Shown in pieces: positions 57,320 through 64,000 of a DNA stretch of 64,000 nt (its first letter is position 1; the number at the start of each line of letters is the position of its first letter). The position numbers and the translations under genes are program-made. The notes under the pieces were generated by a model that was given only the letters and a program-made list of their open reading frames with translations, searched no databases and was not told the DNA's origin. Source of the stretch: Bacillus benzoevorans (GTDB lineage Bacteria; Bacillota; Bacilli; Bacillales; Cytobacillaceae); NCBI RefSeq assembly GCF_014207535.1, contig NZ_JACHGK010000007.1, positions 1 to 64,000 of the forward strand. The letters are read 5' to 3'.

Positions 57320-59956
57320 TTATTTGGCGTCAAACCAGGTTGGACCGTAGGCGTAGTCTACTTTTAACGGCACTTTTAATTCAACGGCATTTTCCATGAC
57401 TTCCGGAACAATGAGCTTTAATTTTTCAATTTCCTCCGGTGGTGCTTCGAAGATCAATTCGTCATGCACCTGCAGTAACAGACGCGTCTGAAGCCCTTCT
57501 GTTTTCAGGCGCTCAGCCATGTCAATCATCGCCTTTTTGATGATATCTGCTGCACTGCCTTGAATCGGAGTATTCATCGCTGTACGTTCAGCAAAGCTCT
57601 TCAGATTAAAGTTGCGGCTTGTAATTTCAGGCAGATATCTTCGTCTATGTAGCAATGTTGTCACATAGCCTTTTTGCTTGGCTTCCCGTACGATGTCTTC
57701 CATATAATCCTTTACTTTTGGATAACTTTCCAAATAACGGGTTATAAAATTTCCTGCTTCTTTCCTTGTGATTTTTAAACTTTGACTTAATCCGTAATCG
57801 CTAATGCCGTAGACAATACCGAAATTAACTGCCTTCGCATGGCGGCGCATATTGGAGGTCACTTCATCCTTTTCAACATGGAATACTTCCATCGCTGTCT
57901 TTGTATGAATGTCCATTCCTTCCTTAAAGGCCTGGATAAGTTTCTCATCACCGGCTATATGGGCAAGGACACGCAGTTCAATTTGTGAATAATCGGCAGC
58001 AAATATGACCCACCCCGATTCAGAAGGAACAAATGCCTGGCGGATTTTCCTTCCTTCTTCCAAGCGGATCGGTATATTTTGCAGATTTGGATCGGTAGAA
58101 CTTAACCGTCCTGTTTGCGTTAATGTCTGGTTAAAAATCGTATGAATCTTATCCGTTTTCGAATTCACTACCTTTAAGAGCCCTTCAATATAGGTCGACT
58201 GCAGCTTCCCTAGCTGGCGGAAATGTAAAATTTCGGCGATAATTTCATGGCTCTGCTCCAGTTGTTCCAAAACGTCTGCGGAAGTGGAATAACCGGTTTT
58301 TGTTTTTTTAATGACTGGCAGTCCCAGCTTTTCAAAAAGGATAACACCCAGCTGTTTAGGAGAATTGATATTAAACGTTTCTCCCGCCAATGAATAAATA
58401 TTCGCTTCCAATTGCGCCAGCCTGCCCTTTAATTCTTCGCCCATTGCGAGAAGCCGTTCCCGATCCACTTTCACTCCCTGTGATTCCATGTCTGCAAGAA
58501 TAAGTGACAACGGCATTTCAAGGTCATAAAACAACTCCAATTGATGATTGCTTTTCAATTCCTCCTGCAGCTTTTCCTCAAGCTGGGATAAAACGAGTGC
58601 TTTTCGTACAAGATGCGGAGCAAGAAGCTTTTCTTCCGGAACACTCCGCTTGGCACCTTTTCCATAGAAAACATCATCACTTTGAACATCAGAAACACCA
58701 TATCTTTTCGCTATCGAGGCAATATCTTCAATGGTCTCTGACGGATCCGCAAGGTAGGAGGCAATTAATAGATCAAAGCTGACACCGCTTAAATGAATCC
58801 CGTGGTGACGCAGGACAACCTCAGAACGTTTCGCATCATAAACAATCTTTTTCTTTGTTTCATCCTCTGCCCATGCCTTAAAAATGGGTGAATTCAAGGC
58901 TAGTGAATGGGAGATAAAAAATGCCCCTTTTTCATTAACAAGCGAAAAGCCAAGAATATCCGCATAATGATAGTTATCTTCGAGCACTTCTACATAGAAG
59001 TAGGATGGACAGACAAGGATTTCTTCCTTTATTTCCTCAACCATTGCAAAATCGATATCTTCTAATACGGCATCATCCGCCGCCGCTTCATCTGGATCGT
59101 CTATTTTATTTAATAAAGATTGGAACCCCAGCTCCTTAAATAGGGCAATAAGCTTTTCTTTATCATATTCTTTGAACTGGATATCTCCTATTTGTACATC
59201 AACAGGCGCTTCTCGCAGAATAGTGGCCAGTTCCTTACTCATGATCGCCTGTTCTTTAAATTCCGTCAGTTTTTCTTTTAATTTCTTTCCGCTTACTTGA
59301 TCAATTGATTGCAAAAGTTCCTCCACTGTGTGGAATTCCTTTAACAATTTGATGGCAGTTTTTTCGCCTACCCCTGGTACACCCGGTATATTATCAGATT
59401 GGTCTCCCATTAATCCCTTCATATCAATAATTTGCTGCGGCGTTAATCCGTACTTTTCCTCAATATGTTCAGGCGTGTACACTTCGATATCCGTAATGCC
59501 TTTACGGGTAATCCCAACCGTTGTCCTCTCCGAACTCAACTGGGTTAGATCCTTATCACCTGAGTAGACCTTGACTTCATAGCCTTCTTTTTCAGCCTGT
59601 AAGGACATCGTGCCAATAATATCATCCGCCTCATAATTCTCTAATTCATAGCGCGGAATTTGAAAGGCATCCAATAATTCACGAAGAAATGGAAACTGCT
59701 CTGACAGTTCCGGTGGAGTCTTTTGCCTTCCCCCTTTATACTCGCTAAACGTTTGATGGCGGAAGGTCGTTTTCCCGGCATCAAATGCCACCAGCATATG
59801 GGTTGGTTTTTCTTCCTCAAGAATTTTGAGCAGCATCATCGTAAATCCATAAACGGCATTCGTATGTATTCCTTTTTCATTATGTAAAAGCGGCAAGGCA
59901 AAAAAAGCCCGGTAAGCAATACTATTGCCATCAATCAGCACTAATTTTTTTGACAA
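57320..59956 (-). CDS. polA: DNA polymerase I
   Basis: This 878-residue repair and Okazaki-fragment polymerase has an N-terminal 5'-3' nuclease (DGNSIAYRAFFALP, GDKDLTQL), a middle 3'-5' exonuclease-like domain that lacks the usual acidic residues, as in other Bacillus enzymes, and the polymerase with DYSQIELRVLAH near 650, the RRHAKAVNFGIVYG helix and VHDELIFE near 825. TTG 59956 is preferred because GAGGG lies 7 bases upstream and it fits the B. subtilis start. Confidence 0.96.
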   Translation of the reverse strand: MSKKLVLIDGNSIAYRAFFALPLLHNEKGIHTNAVYGFTMMLLKILEEEKPTHMLVAFDAGKTTFRHQTFSEYKGGRQKTPPELSEQFPFLRELLDAFQIPRYELENYEADDIIGTMSLQAEKEGYEVKVYSGDKDLTQLSSERTTVGITRKGITDIEVYTPEHIEEKYGLTPQQIIDMKGLMGDQSDNIPGVPGVGEKTAIKLLKEFHTVEELLQSIDQVSGKKLKEKLTEFKEQAIMSKELATILREAPVDVQIGDIQFKEYDKEKLIALFKELGFQSLLNKIDDPDEAAADDAVLEDIDFAMVEEIKEEILVCPSYFYVEVLEDNYHYADILGFSLVNEKGAFFISHSLALNSPIFKAWAEDETKKKIVYDAKRSEVVLRHHGIHLSGVSFDLLIASYLADPSETIEDIASIAKRYGVSDVQSDDVFYGKGAKRSVPEEKLLAPHLVRKALVLSQLEEKLQEELKSNHQLELFYDLEMPLSLILADMESQGVKVDRERLLAMGEELKGRLAQLEANIYSLAGETFNINSPKQLGVILFEKLGLPVIKKTKTGYSTSADVLEQLEQSHEIIAEILHFRQLGKLQSTYIEGLLKVVNSKTDKIHTIFNQTLTQTGRLSSTDPNLQNIPIRLEEGRKIRQAFVPSESGWVIFAADYSQIELRVLAHIAGDEKLIQAFKEGMDIHTKTAMEVFHVEKDEVTSNMRRHAKAVNFGIVYGISDYGLSQSLKITRKEAGNFITRYLESYPKVKDYMEDIVREAKQKGYVTTLLHRRRYLPEITSRNFNLKSFAERTAMNTPIQGSAADIIKKAMIDMAERLKTEGLQTRLLLQVHDELIFEAPPEEIEKLKLIVPEVMENAVELKVPLKVDYAYGPTWFDAK

Positions 59957-60285
59957 ACTAAACACCCTCTTCAGTATTAAATTGGCAAATCTAAATCTAT
60001 CCTTCTTATTTGAACGCCATAATGGTAATAGATGACTTATAAGGACTATTAATTAAGTGCAGAAAAACTCCGTTATTTCCTCCCCTAGTTTATCATGAGT
60101 AGACTAGGAAAGGAAAATAACGGCGGTTATTTTGCCCAAATAAAAAAGACGAAAGCAATTAGCTCCCGCCCTTTTTATTTGGCTCCTTGGATGAAGGGGT
60201 ATTTCATTTATGATTATAACAACCTATTGTAAATAAAGCATAAACGGTATGTTAATTAAATGTAAATCATACCCCTTCTAAATCC
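59957..60285. other. Gap between phoR and polA
   Basis: No gene is seen. An imperfect hairpin at about 60138-60184, with AAATAAAAA and TTTTTTATTT outer runs, is probably the phoPR terminator. The polA promoter should lie to its left but is not clear. Confidence 0.55.
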
Positions 60286-62058
60286 CTAGCCAAGTGGAAA
60301 TTTCTTCATTAGTTCGATGGTAAAAGTTGTCCCCTTGCCCACTTCGCTGTCAACGGTCACTTTTCCTTTATGAACTTCTAATATGTGTTTGACAATAGCA
60401 AGTCCCAGTCCTGTTCCTCCAGAAATTCGATCTCTCGCCTTATTCACACGGTAGAATCGTTCAAAAATTCTCGGAATTTCAGCTTTTTCTATTCCCATAC
60501 CCGTATCCTTAATTTGAACCTTGATTTTATGCGGCGCTTCTTCCACTTCCATTGTGACACACCCGCCGCTGGAAGTATAAATTAAGGCATTTGAAATAAT
60601 ATTGATGAAAACCTGCTTTAAGCGATAGACATCCCCTTCAAGAATGACCTCATTACTATGCGGACTAAAGATCAAATGGATTCCCTTTTCTTCTGCTTTT
60701 CCCGCCATAAGTGTGATGACTTCATCAAGCGAATGAATCAAATTGAATGACTGAATAGAGAGACGGAATCCTTCATTCTCAATTTTAGATAACTCCAAAA
60801 GGTCATAAATCAAGGATTGCAGTCTGTCGCTTTCCTTAAGAATAATATTTAAAAAGGCCTCCAGCGTTTCCCGGTCTTCCATTGCACCATCTAATAATGT
60901 TTCGGAAAATCCTTTAATCGATGTAATCGGTGTTTTAAGTTCATGAGAAACATTGGAGACAAAATCCTTGCGCATTTGCTCCAATTTTTTGATCTCAGTT
61001 ATATCGTGGAAAACTAACAGAATTCCTTTCCAGACATCATTCGTACCGATAATCGGAACACCATACACTTCAAAGTGACGCCGTTCAATTTTTAACGGAA
61101 GAATCACCTGCCGGTTTATCTTTTGCTCCGTCATAAATATTTCTTCAATGATTTTACATATTTCTGCATGCTCAATCACTTCATAATAAAGTTTATAATG
61201 ATTTTCCGCCTGATTAACATCAAAAATTTCCTTATATGTCCGATTAATCAAATTAATATAGCCGCGGCTGTCAATTAATATCATGGCACTGCCGACATTT
61301 TCAATCAACGTTGTCAGCCGGTCATTTTGCATCTCATGCGTTTTCACCATATTTTGCAGATTGCGGGCTAAAATATTAATCGCCACATTCAGCATCCCTG
61401 TTTCATCAATTTGATTTTCATACACTCTGGTACGATAATCCCCTTTAGCCAGTTCCATCGCTGCATTCGTTGCCATTTCAATCGGTTTGGTATACCTGGT
61501 CATAATTTTATAGCCTAAGAGGACAATCGCAATTAATGCTAACGCAAAACTAATGGTTAGAATCCACCATATTTGCTGATAGGCGCTTTCGATTTCTTTT
61601 AATTGTGTGCTGAAAATGACAAATCCTTCTTGTTTGCCATTAAACATAATAGGTTCCCAATAATAATATAAGTCCAGACCCGGCAGGGAATTAGAATCAT
61701 TTACGTATGTTTTGTCCTTTTCCGTTATTCCTTTCATAATGGACAAATATTCTTTATCCGAAATATTGTCAATGTCACCCTTGCTGTCCTGCACAATATG
61801 CCCTTTTGCATCAACAATGGCTATTCTCACTTTTAATAAGTCACTGAAATCATTCACTTTATTCTGTTCAATTTTTTGAATCCCGCCTATTTCTTCAATA
61901 TAGGTAGAAACAAGGACGCTTTCCTTTTCAAAACGGTTTCCAATGACCTCTAGATAATAGCTTTTAAATAGCTGACCCAGCATAAGTCCAAGAACAACCA
62001 TAACAAGTAAAAGGAGTGACATAAGCGTTACGAAAAGTTTCGTTCGAAACGTTGTCAT
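60286..62058 (-). CDS. phoR: Phosphate sensor histidine kinase PhoR
   Basis: This 590-residue membrane kinase has two membrane segments (about 8-28 and 165-185) around an extracellular sensor, then HAMP, PAS, the HisKA section with HELKTPITSIKGFSETLLDG near 375 and an ATPase domain with the G-G-TGLGLAIVKHIL box near 550. It phosphorylates PhoP under phosphate starvation and overlaps phoP by 4 bases. Confidence 0.95.
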   Translation of the reverse strand: MTTFRTKLFVTLMSLLLLVMVVLGLMLGQLFKSYYLEVIGNRFEKESVLVSTYIEEIGGIQKIEQNKVNDFSDLLKVRIAIVDAKGHIVQDSKGDIDNISDKEYLSIMKGITEKDKTYVNDSNSLPGLDLYYYWEPIMFNGKQEGFVIFSTQLKEIESAYQQIWWILTISFALALIAIVLLGYKIMTRYTKPIEMATNAAMELAKGDYRTRVYENQIDETGMLNVAINILARNLQNMVKTHEMQNDRLTTLIENVGSAMILIDSRGYINLINRTYKEIFDVNQAENHYKLYYEVIEHAEICKIIEEIFMTEQKINRQVILPLKIERRHFEVYGVPIIGTNDVWKGILLVFHDITEIKKLEQMRKDFVSNVSHELKTPITSIKGFSETLLDGAMEDRETLEAFLNIILKESDRLQSLIYDLLELSKIENEGFRLSIQSFNLIHSLDEVITLMAGKAEEKGIHLIFSPHSNEVILEGDVYRLKQVFINIISNALIYTSSGGCVTMEVEEAPHKIKVQIKDTGMGIEKAEIPRIFERFYRVNKARDRISGGTGLGLAIVKHILEVHKGKVTVDSEVGKGTTFTIELMKKFPLG

Positions 62059-62771
62059 TCTCCTTTTGGCTCCTCTAATTTGTAGCCTAAGCCTCGTATT
62101 GTTTTAATATAGGCTGGTTTTTTTGTATTCCGTTCAATTTTTTCACGTAAATGACTGATGTGAACATCTACTATTCTTGTATCGCCGGCAAAATCATAAT
62201 TCCATACAGCACTTAACAGCTGATCCCTTGTTAATACACGGCCTTTATTTTTTGCCAAATATAAAAGTAATTCAAATTCCTTTGGAGTTAATTCCAAAAG
62301 TGAATCTTCAAAATAAGCCTCATATTGTTCCGGATAAATGGTTAAACTGCTGATCGTCATCTTCTCTGAATCGTCCTGGCTTTGCGCTGATGACTCGGAC
62401 TGAATCTGTGAGCGCCTTAATATAGCCTTTACCCGAGCAACCACTTCCCGCGGGCTGAAGGGTTTTGTCATATAATCATCGGCACCTAATTCAAGTCCCA
62501 GCACTTTATCAAATTCATCATCTTTAGCTGTCAGCATTAATATCGGTGTGAAGTTCTTCTGCTGCCGCAGGTGTTTACATACTTCCACTCCATCCATTTT
62601 TGGCAGCATGAGGTCAAGCACCACTAAATCCGGTTTCTCTGACAATGTGAGATCCCTGCCTTCTTCTCCATCCATTGCCGTGATCACTTCATAACCTGCC
62701 TGACGCAAATTATATTGAAGTAATGTCAGAATTGACTTTTCATCATCCACTATAAGCACTTTTTTTACCAT
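62055..62771 (-). CDS. phoP: Phosphate response regulator PhoP
   Basis: This 238-residue OmpR-type regulator has a receiver domain with the phospho-acceptor Asp in VVLDLMLPKMDG near residue 53 and Lys in MTKPFSPRE near 102, followed by a winged helix (LTPKEFELLLYLAKNKG, VDVHISHLREKI). The phoP-phoR pair is adjacent to mdh as in B. subtilis. Confidence 0.96.
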   Translation of the reverse strand: MVKKVLIVDDEKSILTLLQYNLRQAGYEVITAMDGEEGRDLTLSEKPDLVVLDLMLPKMDGVEVCKHLRQQKNFTPILMLTAKDDEFDKVLGLELGADDYMTKPFSPREVVARVKAILRRSQIQSESSAQSQDDSEKMTISSLTIYPEQYEAYFEDSLLELTPKEFELLLYLAKNKGRVLTRDQLLSAVWNYDFAGDTRIVDVHISHLREKIERNTKKPAYIKTIRGLGYKLEEPKGE

Positions 62772-62971
62772 ACAAGCCTCCGCTATCCAAATAGTTTTTC
62801 CCCTTCTATCTCAGAGCACTTATATTATTACTATACACTAAGCGGACATTAGAAACATCTATTAACATGTTAGAATTTTCCCCTAATGAAAAAACACAAC
62901 TTACCGCCCACCATTTCAAAACGGCTGGCTGTACTTTAACGATCATCTACTAGCTATTTTCCGGCAATAAA

Positions 62972-63008
62972 AAAATCCAGGGAAGTGTTAATTCCCTGAA
63001 TTTTCGCA
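62972..63008 (-). terminator. Terminator of mdh
   Basis: CAGGGAA and TTCCCTG (62978-62984 with 62992-62998), flanked by AAAAT and ATTTT, form a hairpin right after the mdh stop, followed by an A/T-rich run. Confidence 0.75.
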
Positions 63009-63014
63009 AAACAG

Positions 63015-63953
63015 TTACGCTAAAACGGCCATAACATTTTTAACCGATTCAACTGAACGGTCTAAAGCTGCTTTTTCTTCATCCGCTAATTCAAGCTGAA
63101 GCACTTTTTCAATTCCAGCTCCACCGATGATTGTTGGAACACCAAGATAAATACCACTGTATCCATATTCCCCTTCAAGATAAGCAATCGTTGGCAAAAT
63201 GCGCCTTTGGTCTTTCAGAATCGCTTCTGTCATTTCAACCAATGCTGCTGCCGGTGCGTAGTATGCGCTGCCGTTTCCCAACAGGTTTACGATTTCCCCG
63301 CCGCCTTTACGAGTACGCTCCACGATACTCTCTAAACGATCTTTTGAGATGAGCGTTTCTAGAGGAATTCCTCCTGCATAAGAATAGCGGACAAGAGGCA
63401 CCATATCATCACCATGACCTCCTAGAACAAATCCAGTAATATCTTTAACAGACAGGTTTAATTCCTGCGCGATAAATGTACGGAAACGAGCCGTATCAAG
63501 AACACCTGACTGGCCGATTACACGGTTTTTCGGAAATCCTGATTCTTGGAATACGGTATAAGTCATGGCATCAACCGGGTTTGTTAATACGATAATAATA
63601 CAATTTGGAGAATACTTTACGATTTCTTTTGTAACGGCCTTCATGACTTTTTGATTTGTTTGTACTAAATCATCACGGCTCATTCCTGGTTTTCTTGCGA
63701 TACCAGCTGTTATGATTACTACGTCAGAATCTGCAGTGTCTTCGTAATTTGAAGTACCTGTGATTTTTGCATCAAAACCTTGAACAGGGCTTGCTTCAAG
63801 CATATCCAATGCTTTTCCTTTAGTTGGGTTTTCCATTTGTGGAATATCCACTAATACAACGTCCCCTAATTCTTTTTGCGCAATAAATAACGCTGTGGTT
63901 GCTCCAGTAAAACCACTGCCAACAACAGAAATTTTATTACGTTTTATAGCCAT
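63015..63953 (-). CDS. mdh: Malate dehydrogenase
   Basis: This 312-residue LDH-like enzyme oxidises malate in the TCA cycle. NAD-binding [10 protein letters not shown] is near residue 12, the substrate Arg pair is in [14 protein letters not shown] near 85-98 and the catalytic His is in [10 protein letters not shown] near 178. It would be last in citZ-icd-mdh, with the others right of the window. Confidence 0.97.
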   Translation of the reverse strand: MAIKRNKISVVGSGFTGATTALFIAQKELGDVVLVDIPQMENPTKGKALDMLEASPVQGFDAKITGTSNYEDTADSDVVIITAGIARKPGMSRDDLVQTNQKVMKAVTKEIVKYSPNCIIIVLTNPVDAMTYTVFQESGFPKNRVIGQSGVLDTARFRTFIAQELNLSVKDITGFVLGGHGDDMVPLVRYSYAGGIPLETLISKDRLESIVERTRKGGGEIVNLLGNGSAYYAPAAALVEMTEAILKDQRRILPTIAYLEGEYGYSGIYLGVPTIIGGAGIEKVLQLELADEEKAALDRSVESVKNVMAVLA

Positions 63954-64000
63954 GTTAACCCTCTCCCCTTTATTAATTTACATAAATAAACAATACCAGA

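Noticed and set aside
57320..59956. Defective polA because the exonuclease acidic residues are missing
   Set aside because: Loss of the 3'-5' exonuclease residues is normal for Bacillus DNA polymerase I.

Overview
The window is a chromosomal segment of an endospore-forming member of the Bacillaceae. Its right-hand 50 kb keeps, with small changes, the gene order of the Bacillus subtilis mdh-phoPR-polA-mutM ... infC-rpmI-rplT ... pheST ... mutS2 ... lcfA-fadB-etfBA-trxA-uvrC-sdhCAB-gerE-racE-gerM block. The spore genes gerE, gerM, sspI and ytaF, the T-box leaders and a sigma-W promoter in front of ysdB all fit. Gene content and a 15-base dyad near polA suggest Neobacillus or Bacillus sensu lato; the species cannot be fixed from this sequence.

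Positions 1 to about 13306 are an AT-rich integrated mobile element lying against the 3' end of a tRNA-Arg(UCU) gene. Next to the tRNA is a tyrosine recombinase. Every credible gene in the element is on the minus strand. In transcription order they are: integrase, an 80-residue-class helical protein, a long gene-free structured stretch, two proteins ending in a zinc ribbon, a second gene-free stretch, a BhlA-type holin-like protein, a small protein, a GLUG beta-helix protein, a small beta-sandwich protein, scaffold, major capsid protein, a small HTH protein, three unknowns, a third gene-free structured stretch, a coiled-coil protein, TerS and a TerL cut short after its ATPase domain. The cut coincides with GAGCATC repeats resembling the end of an IS21-family element at the window edge. 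No portal, tail gene or repressor is visible, so the element is either a prophage continuing to the left or a capsid-encoding satellite.

The most unusual content is non-coding. At 11105-11790 (minus strand) about 680 bases carry no plausible gene, are about 40% GC within an approximately 25-30% GC setting, hold many hairpins, have a terminator before them and end in a clean intrinsic terminator. This resembles the large ornate phage RNAs (GOLLD and ROOL classes) in general properties, but membership cannot be tested here. Two shorter structured stretches lie at 8440-8990 and 1855-2135.

Positions 13.5-23.1 kb hold ysnB, rdgB (ysnA), gerM, racE, gerE, a plus-strand recQ and the sdhCAB operon; rph, usually between gerM and ysnA, is missing. 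Positions 23.4-31.1 kb hold yslB, uvrC, trxA, etfA, etfB, an enoyl-CoA hydratase and an acyl-CoA ligase. The TetR-type fadR gene expected between the last two is absent, and a TGAGC-N4-GCTCA palindrome occurs upstream of both the hydratase and trxA.

Positions 31.2-45.3 kb hold rnhC, zapA, cvpA, polX, mutS2, yshE with a 27-residue membrane peptide, pheST with its T-box, an rRNA methyltransferase, sspI, an M42 peptidase, ysdB and a TVP38-family protein. A GC-rich MITE-like repeat lies at 45.36-45.62 kb. Positions 45.6-64 kb hold ysdA, rplT, rpmI, infC (with an ATT start) and an L20 leader, thrS with its T-box, ytxC, dnaI, dnaB, nrdR, gapB, coaE, ytaF, mutM, polA, phoR, phoP and mdh.
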